Shown here piece after piece: positions 17,116 through 26,837 of a stretch of 64,000 nucleotides of DNA (positions are counted from its first letter, which is position 1; the number at the start of each line of letters is the position of its first letter). Below the pieces are notes generated by a model, which saw only the letters and a program-made list of their open reading frames with translations, was not told the origin of the DNA and made no database searches. Origin of the DNA: Algoriphagus marinus. GTDB lineage: Bacteria; Bacteroidota; Bacteroidia; Cytophagales; Cyclobacteriaceae. A program made the translations under genes and the position numbers. The stretch lies in contig NZ_MSPQ01000002.1 in assembly GCF_001936475.1 (NCBI RefSeq), positions 62,001 to 126,000 of the forward strand. The letters are read 5' to 3'.

Positions 17116-18084
17116 TTAAACTATTCCTTCTTTCATCAATTCATGAATATGAACAAATCCTACAATATAATCTCCATCCATTGCTACTAGCTGCGTAATA
17201 TTGTGATTACGCATGAGATTATACGCACGAACGGCAAACTCATCTTTTGAAATAGTTTTTGGATTAACAGTCATGATTTCAGATGCTTTAACCGACTGAA
17301 TATCAAGTGTTTTTTGAAGCATTCTTCGAAGATCCCCATCTGTAATGATTCCTACCAAACGATCATTTTTATCTACAACAGCGGTAGCACCGAGGCGCTT
17401 ACCAGAAATCTCCAGAATCACCTCCGTAAGTCCAGCATCTTCTGAAACTTTTGGTATCTGATCCTTTCCCAAAACATCTTCAACTTTAAGATATAGCTGT
17501 TTTCCAAGGGAGCCTCCAGGATGAAACTTAGCAAAATCTTCCGGGGTAAATCCTCTTGCTTCTAAAAGGCATACCGCCAATGCATCTCCCATAGCCAAAT
17601 GAGCGGTGGTACTGGTCGTAGGCGCAAGATTATTAGGACAAGCCTCCTCTTCAATAGTGGCATTTAAAACAAAATCTGCATGCTCGGCTAGGTAGCTTTT
17701 CGTATTTGATACTAACCCGACCAAAACAGATCCGGATTTTTTAAGAAGCGGGACCAAAACTTTTATCTCGGGTGTATTTCCACTTTTTGAGATACAGATT
17801 ACGATATCCTCAGATTGAATCATTCCTAAGTCTCCGTGGATCGCATCAGCAGCATGCATAAAAAGTGAGGGCGTGCCTGTCGAATTTAAAGTCGCAACAA
17901 TTTTATTCGCGATTATCGCACTTTTGCCTACTCCAGTGACCACTACCCTACCTTTAGAGGCAAGAATTTGCTTTACACAAGCATCAAAATCATGATCCAG
18001 GTAATTAATAAGATTAAGTATTGCCTTCGCTTCATTTTGAAGTACTCTTGTGGCTGTTATTCTAATATTTTTAGCTAAATTCAA
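17116..18084 (-). CDS. kdsD: KpsF/GutQ arabinose-5-phosphate isomerase
   Basis: A 322-residue protein with an N-terminal SIS sugar-isomerase domain (GKSAIIANKIVATLNSTGTP, then SKSGNTPEI) and two C-terminal CBS repeats (about 205-320). It interconverts ribulose-5-P and arabinose-5-P, the first step to Kdo for lipopolysaccharide. The start appears to be TTG: no ATG is found in frame near the expected N-terminus (NLAKNIRITATRVLQNEA). It is divergent from recQ, an arrangement I recall as common in Bacteroidota, and in an operon with manC. Confidence 0.9.
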   Translation of the reverse strand: MNLAKNIRITATRVLQNEAKAILNLINYLDHDFDACVKQILASKGRVVVTGVGKSAIIANKIVATLNSTGTPSLFMHAADAIHGDLGMIQSEDIVICISKSGNTPEIKVLVPLLKKSGSVLVGLVSNTKSYLAEHADFVLNATIEEEACPNNLAPTTSTTAHLAMGDALAVCLLEARGFTPEDFAKFHPGGSLGKQLYLKVEDVLGKDQIPKVSEDAGLTEVILEISGKRLGATAVVDKNDRLVGIITDGDLRRMLQKTLDIQSVKASEIMTVNPKTISKDEFAVRAYNLMRNHNITQLVAMDGDYIVGFVHIHELMKEGIV

Positions 18085-18179
18085 TTTTGGCTGAGTTTAT
18101 CATCTGAGTCAAACAAAGGTATAAAACTTATTAATCATTCCTGTTTGACAGGCTTTCATCACCCTTATTCATTTTCATT

Positions 18180-20357
18180 GTGGAAGAAAAAGTAAAAGCA
18201 GATCTTAAAAAAATCTTTGGCTTCAGTCAGTTCCGTGGAAATCAGGAAATGATTGTAGATAACCTTCTTAATAAGAAAAATACATTCGTAATCATGCCAA
18301 CCGGAGCAGGCAAGTCACTTTGCTATCAGCTTCCGGCCGTCATGAATGAAGGTACGGCAATAGTGATTTCTCCTTTGATAGCCCTGATGAAAAATCAGGT
18401 AGATCAATTGAATGCTTTAGGAATCAATGCGCATTTTCTAAATTCTACGCTCAATAAATCCGAAGCCACTAAGGTGAAAAATGAAGTATTAAGTCAAAAG
18501 ACAAAACTACTTTACGTTGCTCCGGAGTCGCTTACTAAGGAGGAGAACATCGAGTTTCTAAAGAAAGCAAATTTGAGTTTTGTAGCCATAGACGAAGCAC
18601 ATTGTATCTCTGAATGGGGACATGACTTTCGGCCAGAATACAGAAGAATCAAAGCAATTGTAGCCCAAATAGGGCCAAACCTACCCATAATAGCACTTAC
18701 TGCGACAGCTACGCCAAAAGTGCAACAGGATATACAGCGAAACCTCCAAATGGAGGAAGCAGATCTTTTCAAGTCATCTTTCAACCGGACAAACCTTTTT
18801 TATGAAGTCCGTCCAAAAGTGAAAAATGATTCGAAGAAAAGTCTAATCAAATTCATCAAAGGTCATAAAGGTAAATCTGGCATTATTTATTGCCTGAGTA
18901 GAAAAAAGGTAGAGGAAATCGCCGCACTTCTTCAGGTCAATCAGATTAATGCTGCTCCATATCATGCGGGTCTTGACTCAGCAGTGCGAATCAAAAACCA
19001 AGACGATTTTCTAAACGAGGAGTTGGATGTCATCGTGGCAACCATTGCATTTGGAATGGGAATCGACAAGCCGGATGTACGCTATGTCATTCATTACGAT
19101 GTCCCCAAATCATTGGAGGGATATTATCAGGAGACCGGCCGGGCGGGTAGAGATGGCCTAGAGGGTCATTGTTTGATGTTTTACCGCTATGATGACATTG
19201 TCAAGTTGGACAAATTCAACAAGGACAAAGCCGTCACAGAGCGAGAGAATGCAAAAGTCCTTTTACAGGAAATGGCTGCATATGCGGAAACCGGAGTTTG
19301 CAGAAGAAAATTCATCCTCAATTATTTCGGAGAAACGATGGATGAGGATTGTGGATTCTGTGATAATTGCAAGCGTCAGCGAGAAACTTTCGAAGGATTG
19401 GAATTAGTAACTAAAGCCTTGGAAGCAGCCAAGCAAACCAATGAGCGATTTAGGCTAGATCACCTAGTCAGTGTACTCATCGGTGAAAAGACCGACTACG
19501 TCGAAAGCTACAAGCATAATGAGTTGCCAATTTTTGGAAGTGGCGCAGATCAAACTGCCAAAACATGGGTAAGTGTGATTCGGCAAGCAATGATCAAGGA
19601 TTTTCTGGAAAAAGATATTGAAAATTATGGTGTTCTAAAGCTGACCCCGAAAGGGATAGATTTCTTGGATGCTCCTTATTCAATAGATCTATTTAAGGAC
19701 CATGACTTTGATGCCGAAGTAGAAACAGAACAAGCAGAAATTGAAATTAATGCAGGTATCGCTTATGATGAGAAGCTTTTTGAATTACTGAAAGCAGAGC
19801 GGAAAAAAGTTGCAAAATCAAAAGGACTGCCTCCTTATGTAATCTTCCAAGACCCTTCATTGGAAGAAATGGCAACCGTTTATCCAACTACCCGAGAAGA
19901 GCTAGCCCAAATCAATGGGGTAGGTATGGGAAAAGTCGCTAAATTCGGTGCTCCATTTCTGAAGTTGATTGCAACTTATGTTGAGGAAAATGAAATAGAG
20001 ACTGCGTCTGATGTCGTCGTGAAATCCTCCGGTACAAGATCGAAGGTGAAGATTTCAATTATTCAGCAAATCGATCGTAAGACTGATTTGGATGAAATTG
20101 CCGAAAATCTTAACATAACTTTGTCAGAATTGCTCCAGGAAATTGAGCAAATCATCTATAGTGGTACAAAACTAAACATCGATTACTACATTCATCATAT
20201 CATGGATGAGGAGCGAGAAGATCTCCTACATGATTATTTCATGACAGCTAGTAGCGATAACATTAAAGAGGCATTGGAAGAGCTTGAAGACGAGGACTTT
20301 GCAGAAGATGAGTTGCGAGTCTATCGGATCAAGTTTATTTCCGAACATGCCAATTAA
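18180..20357 (+). CDS. recQ: ATP-dependent DNA helicase RecQ
   Basis: A 725-residue RecQ helicase that unwinds DNA in repair and recombination. Motif 0/I is FGFSQFRGNQEMI and MPTGAGKSLCYQ; motif II is DEAHCISEWGHDFRPEY; motif VI is QETGRAGRDG. The RQC zinc site is CRRKFILNYF...CGFCDNC (about 375-400), followed by a winged helix and an HRDC-like helical domain around 545-620. A further helical C-terminal extension (to 725) is longer than in E. coli RecQ. The start is GTG, with no nearby in-frame ATG. The purD gene follows after 15 bases. Confidence 0.93.
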   Translation: MEEKVKADLKKIFGFSQFRGNQEMIVDNLLNKKNTFVIMPTGAGKSLCYQLPAVMNEGTAIVISPLIALMKNQVDQLNALGINAHFLNSTLNKSEATKVKNEVLSQKTKLLYVAPESLTKEENIEFLKKANLSFVAIDEAHCISEWGHDFRPEYRRIKAIVAQIGPNLPIIALTATATPKVQQDIQRNLQMEEADLFKSSFNRTNLFYEVRPKVKNDSKKSLIKFIKGHKGKSGIIYCLSRKKVEEIAALLQVNQINAAPYHAGLDSAVRIKNQDDFLNEELDVIVATIAFGMGIDKPDVRYVIHYDVPKSLEGYYQETGRAGRDGLEGHCLMFYRYDDIVKLDKFNKDKAVTERENAKVLLQEMAAYAETGVCRRKFILNYFGETMDEDCGFCDNCKRQRETFEGLELVTKALEAAKQTNERFRLDHLVSVLIGEKTDYVESYKHNELPIFGSGADQTAKTWVSVIRQAMIKDFLEKDIENYGVLKLTPKGIDFLDAPYSIDLFKDHDFDAEVETEQAEIEINAGIAYDEKLFELLKAERKKVAKSKGLPPYVIFQDPSLEEMATVYPTTREELAQINGVGMGKVAKFGAPFLKLIATYVEENEIETASDVVVKSSGTRSKVKISIIQQIDRKTDLDEIAENLNITLSELLQEIEQIIYSGTKLNIDYYIHHIMDEEREDLLHDYFMTASSDNIKEALEELEDEDFAEDELRVYRIKFISEHAN

Positions 20358-20372
20358 AAAAGAATTGAGTCA

Positions 20373-21662
20373 ATGAATATACTCTTATTGGGAAGCGGAG
20401 GCAGAGAGCATGCTTTCGCATGGAAAATCGTACAAAGTCCCGATTGCTCCAATCTTTATGTGGCACCCGGCAATGCCGGAACTGCCGATATTGCTACAAA
20501 CGTCTCTCTCGGAATTACTGATTTTGAGGCGATTAAAAATTTTATTTTAGCAAAAGAGATAGGATTAGTTGTCGTAGGCCCTGAAGAGCCTTTGGTAAAA
20601 GGAATAGTAGATTTCCTCCAAAACCAACCTGAAACTGCTGCTGTTCCTGTAGTTGGCCCTTCTCAATTGGGCGCTACACTTGAGGGAAGCAAGGATTTTT
20701 CAAAACGCTTTATGATGCGAAATGGAGTTCCTACTGCTGCCTATGAAACATTTACTGCGTCAGAACTAGAAGAAGGACTCTCCTATCTCGAAAAGCAAAA
20801 ACTCCCTATTGTACTCAAAGCTGATGGATTAGCTGCGGGAAAAGGAGTTTTAATCTGCCTAACGCTAGAGGAGGCAAAGTCTTCTTTGAAGGAAATGCTT
20901 TTGGATCAAAAATTCGGTGAGGCATCATCCAAGGTAGTTATCGAAGAATTTCTGACCGGAATTGAGCTTTCAGTATTCGTGGCTACAGATGGAAAAAACT
21001 ATAAAATACTGCCAGAGGCAAAAGATTACAAACGAATCGGCGAAGGTGACACTGGATTGAATACCGGTGGAATGGGCGCTGTCAGCCCTGTGATTTTTGC
21101 CGATGAGGCTTTTATGAGAAAAGTGGAAGAACGCGTGGTGAAGCCTACAGTTGAGGGTCTTTCTAAAGAAGGAATTCCTTATAAAGGATTCTTATTTATA
21201 GGCCTAATGAACAACAATGGCGATCCATTCGTGATAGAATACAACGTCCGAATGGGAGATCCGGAAACGGAGGCAGTTCTTCCCCGAATTACTAGTGATT
21301 TTCTAGGGCTTTTGAAAGGTATAGCAACCGGAACATTAGCGAATTATAACTTGGAGATTTCCAAAGATTATGCGACGACTGTCGTCATGGTCAGCGGAGG
21401 ATATCCAGGTTCGTATGAAAAAGGATTTCCAATTTCTTTACCAAAAGAACATTCTGGAAGTGTTATTTTCCATGCGGGTACAGCTTTTAATTCGCAGGGA
21501 GAATTAACCAATCAGGGAGGAAGAGTTCTCGCGATTACAGGTCAGGGAAAAACCCTGGCCGAAGCACTTAATCATGCTTTCAGTACAGTGAATTCTATCA
21601 CTTGGAACAAAGCATATTTTAGAAAAGATATCGGTCAAGATATCCTTAAATTAAATAGATAA
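20373..21662 (+). CDS. purD: phosphoribosylamine-glycine ligase
   Basis: A 429-residue GAR synthetase of de novo purine synthesis, joining glycine to phosphoribosylamine with ATP. It starts with MNILLLGSGGREHAFAWK and has VVGPEEPLVKGIVD and the ATP-grasp segments LKADGLAAGKGVL and NTGGMGAVSPV, with the metal-binding IEYNVRMGDPETE. Length matches the family. It lies 15 bases after recQ and is probably in one transcript with it. Confidence 0.95.
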   Translation: MNILLLGSGGREHAFAWKIVQSPDCSNLYVAPGNAGTADIATNVSLGITDFEAIKNFILAKEIGLVVVGPEEPLVKGIVDFLQNQPETAAVPVVGPSQLGATLEGSKDFSKRFMMRNGVPTAAYETFTASELEEGLSYLEKQKLPIVLKADGLAAGKGVLICLTLEEAKSSLKEMLLDQKFGEASSKVVIEEFLTGIELSVFVATDGKNYKILPEAKDYKRIGEGDTGLNTGGMGAVSPVIFADEAFMRKVEERVVKPTVEGLSKEGIPYKGFLFIGLMNNNGDPFVIEYNVRMGDPETEAVLPRITSDFLGLLKGIATGTLANYNLEISKDYATTVVMVSGGYPGSYEKGFPISLPKEHSGSVIFHAGTAFNSQGELTNQGGRVLAITGQGKTLAEALNHAFSTVNSITWNKAYFRKDIGQDILKLNR

Positions 21663-21705
21663 ATAAACCCAAAATCATTCAGGGGAAACCCTGTGAATAT
21701 AATAT

Positions 21706-23175
21706 ATGGCTGGATGTAGTACTTGCTCCACTTCCTCAGGGGGAACTGGAGGCTGCCAAAGTAATGGTACTTGTGGGACGAGCGATTGTAATAAAATGAA
21801 TGCCTTTGACTGGTTAAGTCATATGGGCATTCCAGAGGTTGATAATTTTGACATTGTTGAAGTCAAATTCAAAGGTGGACGAAAGGAATATTATAGAAAT
21901 GTAGATTATATACAGCTCCATACTGGAGATCCTGTAGTCGTGGATGTACCAAGCGGCCATCATATCGGGCATGTTTCCCTACAAGGGGAGCTTGTCAGAC
22001 TTCAAATGCAAAAGCGAAAAATCAGAGATGATGATAATATCCTTAAAATCTATCGTGTAGCCAACCAAAAAGATATGGAGCGATGGGGAGAAGCCCAAAA
22101 CAGAGAAATCCCAAGTCTGTATCGCTGTCGTCAAATCATTGATGAACTTGGACTAAAAATGAAAATGTCTGACATTGAATATCAGGCAGATAACTCCAAA
22201 GCTACTTTTTACTATTCCGCTGAGGAGCGAGTCGATTTTAGAGAATTGATCAAATTGTTGGCTGGAGAATTCAGGATTCGTGTAGAGATGAAGCAAATCA
22301 GCTTGCGTCAGGAAGCAGGAAGAATTGGAGGAATCGGAGTTTGTGGACGCGAACTTTGCTGCTCCACTTGGTTGGTAGATTTCAAAAATGTTAGCACTTC
22401 AGCTGCCAGATACCAAAATCTCTCACTAAACCCTGGAAAACTAAGTGGACAATGCGGTCGATTGAAATGCTGCTTGAATTATGAGTTGGATACCTACATG
22501 GATGCTATCAAGGATATCCCAAATGTGGATAGACCATTGATGACTGAATCTGGACCTGCAAAGCTCCAGAAAACTGACATTTTCCGCAAGTTGATGTGGT
22601 TTAGTTACAACAACGATAACGACTGGCATACGATTTCCTGCGATCGAGTTAGAGAGATCCAAGAACTTAATGAGAAAGGCATCAAAGTATTTAATCTTCA
22701 GGTAGATAAGTCTTCTGATATTGAAGATTTAGCGGCTAAGTCTACCCGTGAATTGGAACTTCTGGATAAGAAGTTTTCTATCAAACCTACACGAAAGAAA
22801 AAATCAAAAAATAAGCGGAATACTGACTCAGCGAACAGAAATCAAGCACCTGCGGCCGTAAACCAACCTAAACCTCAAGATAATCAGCCTAAAAGTGAAG
22901 GGCAAAATGAGCCAAGGACAGGTCAAAATCCACAAAAGCGTCGTAATAAAAACCGAAATAAGCCTCGCAACCCACAAGGCGGACAAGCCCCTAATACAAA
23001 GCCAGAGAATGTAAACCCTTCTCCAAATCCGTCGAAACCAAAACGTCAAAATGTAGAGAAACCCAAGCCTAGTACTCCTCAGGATAATTCGGGAGAACAA
23101 AAGCCTCAGGCGAAAAGAAGGTTTCCTCCAAGAAAAAACCAAGGTCCTAATCCCAATTCCTCCGGAAATGAATAA
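21706..23175 (+). CDS. ricT: PSP1/RicT-like protein with basic disordered tail
   Basis: A 489-residue protein with an N-terminal Cys/Ser/Gly-rich segment (MAGCSTCSTSSGGTGGC), a PSP1 domain (about 45-270) and a Lys/Asn/Pro/Gln-rich tail from about 355 that is surely disordered. The PSP1 part holds the family cysteines in GVCGRELCCSTWL and GQCGRLKCCLNYE. RicT of Bacillus subtilis forms an Fe-S complex acting on RNA processing; the role in Bacteroidota is less clear. The 5' region has a small hairpin, CAGGG-GAAA-CCCTG, 13 bases before the ATG. The last 8 bases overlap gldH, a pairing conserved in Bacteroidota. Confidence 0.88.
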   Translation: MAGCSTCSTSSGGTGGCQSNGTCGTSDCNKMNAFDWLSHMGIPEVDNFDIVEVKFKGGRKEYYRNVDYIQLHTGDPVVVDVPSGHHIGHVSLQGELVRLQMQKRKIRDDDNILKIYRVANQKDMERWGEAQNREIPSLYRCRQIIDELGLKMKMSDIEYQADNSKATFYYSAEERVDFRELIKLLAGEFRIRVEMKQISLRQEAGRIGGIGVCGRELCCSTWLVDFKNVSTSAARYQNLSLNPGKLSGQCGRLKCCLNYELDTYMDAIKDIPNVDRPLMTESGPAKLQKTDIFRKLMWFSYNNDNDWHTISCDRVREIQELNEKGIKVFNLQVDKSSDIEDLAAKSTRELELLDKKFSIKPTRKKKSKNKRNTDSANRNQAPAAVNQPKPQDNQPKSEGQNEPRTGQNPQKRRNKNRNKPRNPQGGQAPNTKPENVNPSPNPSKPKRQNVEKPKPSTPQDNSGEQKPQAKRRFPPRKNQGPNPNSSGNE

Positions 23176-23623
23176 GATCAGATTTGTACTTATTTTATTT
23201 GTTTTTTCAACCTTCTTTAGCTGCTCAGGAGATCGGCTTTTTGAGGATTTTAAATCTATTGAAAGCGGAAGCTGGGGTGTCAATGATAGTATTTCCTTTG
23301 AATTGAATGAATTAGATCTCGAGAATCGAACCTCTTTGATAGCGGTTCGATTCAATGAGAATTATTCTTTCTCAAATTGCTATATAAGAGTACTCAGTAT
23401 AGACTCATTAAACAAGGTCATAGAAAATAAGCTAATCAACGTTCCACTTTTTGATTCAAAATCTGGTAAACCTCTCGGAAAAGGCTTCGGAAATTCCTAC
23501 ACCCGATATGACACGATTCCGTTTTTGTTAAACATTGAAACCAAAAAAGTGTCGTTTGTTCAATATATGAGACAAAATCAACTTGATGGAATTGAGGCGG
23601 TTGGAATAAAGATCTTGAAATAG
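23168..23623 (+). CDS. gldH: gliding motility lipoprotein GldH
   Basis: A 151-residue lipoprotein. The signal peptide ends in the lipobox FFSC (Cys about 19), followed by GDRLFEDFKSIESGSWG and a beta-rich domain typical of GldH. GldH is one of the Gld proteins needed for gliding in flavobacteria. Its place directly after the PSP1/RicT gene supports the call. Presence does not prove gliding, since many non-gliding Bacteroidota keep it. Confidence 0.85.
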   Translation: MNKIRFVLILFVFSTFFSCSGDRLFEDFKSIESGSWGVNDSISFELNELDLENRTSLIAVRFNENYSFSNCYIRVLSIDSLNKVIENKLINVPLFDSKSGKPLGKGFGNSYTRYDTIPFLLNIETKKVSFVQYMRQNQLDGIEAVGIKILK

Positions 23624-23629
23624 TTCTTT

Positions 23630-24079
23630 CTATATATTCTTCTCAAAACAGACACTATTCTCAATTCCAATGTATTGTCCATAGTTTGGAATTCTTACAA
23701 ATCCACTTTTCTCGTAAAGCTTAATGGCTTCGATTTGCTTTTTTCCAGTTTCCAAAACGAATCTCCTTGCTCCTAATTCTTTACCCCAATTTTCCAATTC
23801 AGATAAAACCTTGCCGGCAAATCCCTTTCCTCTAAATGAAGGATGAGTAAACATTCGTTTTATCTCCATTTCTAGAGGAGCAAACTCCTTGATCGCACCA
23901 CAGGCTACGGGAATTCCTTCCGAATAAATAACCACCGCATGTTTTATCTCAGAGATTCCATTGTATTGATTGTAAAAATCATGTTCCCGACCATCTTTTT
24001 CAGCCAAGTATTGATCCAACAAAGTTACCAAGCCTGAAAAGTCTGGATCTATCCCTGTACAACGATTAATTTCCATCAT
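23630..24079 (-). CDS. GNAT family N-acetyltransferase
   Basis: A 149-residue GNAT acetyltransferase. The acetyl-CoA site is RMFTHPSFRGKGFAGKVLSELE (about 93-114), matching the Q/RxxGxG/A pattern, and a C-terminal strand reads LYEKSGFVRIPNYG. Acceptor unknown. Convergent with gldH with only six bases between stops. The pgi terminator ends just upstream, leaving little room for a promoter, so it may depend on read-through. Confidence 0.85.
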   Translation of the reverse strand: MMEINRCTGIDPDFSGLVTLLDQYLAEKDGREHDFYNQYNGISEIKHAVVIYSEGIPVACGAIKEFAPLEMEIKRMFTHPSFRGKGFAGKVLSELENWGKELGARRFVLETGKKQIEAIKLYEKSGFVRIPNYGQYIGIENSVCFEKNI

Positions 24080-24089
24080 CCTTTTGGTT

Positions 24090-24118
24090 AAAAAAAGCCA
24101 CTGAATTTCTCCAGTGGC
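24090..24118 (-). terminator. terminator after pgi
   Basis: On the minus strand, GCCACTG (24112-24118) pairs with CAGTGGC (24097-24103) around an eight-base loop and is followed by seven T. Confidence 0.8.
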
Positions 24119-24127
24119 CTAATTAAA

Positions 24128-25804
<1,677 letters not shown>

Positions 25805-25911
25805 AGACTTAAATCAATGGATGAAAGGGAAAGAAGAAAGAGTAAATTTTTAAAATAACAGTATTATATCAACTTGATAATTATTAGTTTTCAATCCTAA
25901 ACCTCATTTCA

Positions 25912-26673
25912 ATGAACTGTAATTTATTTCGTTTATTTTTCATCTTTTTGTTTTTAAGTTTTAATAATTATTCTTTTGCCCAAGATCGAAAAATACAAAC
26001 GCTCAATCAGCATTTTTATCCAATCAGCGAAAAGGACAGCACAAATTTGGCTTACTATTCTGTACTCAAGCTTATTAATGAAAATGAAAGGGTGGAAAAA
26101 TTTTATACCAAGGAAATGCGACTCGTAAAAGCGATCAAAATAGGATTCAATGAAGAAGGAACCTTCCGCCAAAAAGTGATTGAGAAGTATGATGAGCTCG
26201 GGAAAATCTCCAGTTTAACGACCATAAATCAGGATAATAACAAGTATTACGCAGTTTATTATAAAAACGAAGTATTGGTTGGAGATGTCATTTTTGATGG
26301 TGTGGGTACTTTCGAAAGCAAAAGAGCGGATACAAATCAGCCAGTCTTTCTTGACCGGAATGAATTCGAACCAGTACCTTTTACAGATAAGCAGCTCTGG
26401 CAAGAAAATCTATTAAAAAATCTCAGATACCCTGTACAGGCGAGGAGGATAGGTCAATCTGGTACAGTTTTTCTTGCGCTGTTGGTAGATAAGGATTCAA
26501 ATCTAGTGCGAATTGAGATCGCCAATCCGATGGACGTAGCTAAATCTTTGGGGGATGAAGCAATTCGTGTTGCAAGTTTATATAAAGGAAAATTCATCGC
26601 CGCAACCGATCTAGAAGGAAACCCCGTCGAAGCTTGGCTTCGAATTCCTGTTCGCTTCAAGCTTGGAAGCTGA
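25912..26673 (+). CDS. secreted protein with TonB C-terminal domain
   Basis: A 253-residue exported protein. The signal peptide ends near NNYSFAQ; a middle domain (about 40-140) contains short antiparallel strands of MORN-like character (EKYDELGKISSLTTINQDN). The last 85 residues are a TonB_C fold: LLKNLRYPVQARRIGQSGTVFLALLVDKD, then AWLRIPVRFKLGS. The TonB box and N-terminal membrane anchor of a true TonB are missing, so energy transduction is doubtful; such proteins are common in Bacteroidota with unknown role. Confidence 0.78.
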   Translation: MNCNLFRLFFIFLFLSFNNYSFAQDRKIQTLNQHFYPISEKDSTNLAYYSVLKLINENERVEKFYTKEMRLVKAIKIGFNEEGTFRQKVIEKYDELGKISSLTTINQDNNKYYAVYYKNEVLVGDVIFDGVGTFESKRADTNQPVFLDRNEFEPVPFTDKQLWQENLLKNLRYPVQARRIGQSGTVFLALLVDKDSNLVRIEIANPMDVAKSLGDEAIRVASLYKGKFIAATDLEGNPVEAWLRIPVRFKLGS

Positions 26674-26690
26674 AGAATCTTCCTTTTTTT
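26665..26690 (+). terminator. weak terminator after the TonB-domain gene
   Basis: GGAAG (26665-26669) and CTTCC (26679-26683) pair across the stop codon, followed by seven or eight T. Confidence 0.4.
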
Positions 26691-26837
26691 TATTAATACT
26701 TATTTGATTATCCTCTTTTAGCAGGTTTAATAATTTACCTCTTTAAAATCGGATAAGGGGTTAAATTCAGTCCCTATAGGATTTTCTGCCAATAAAGCGA
26801 ATAAGATTGCTTTCATCAGTGAGAACAAAAAAGATAT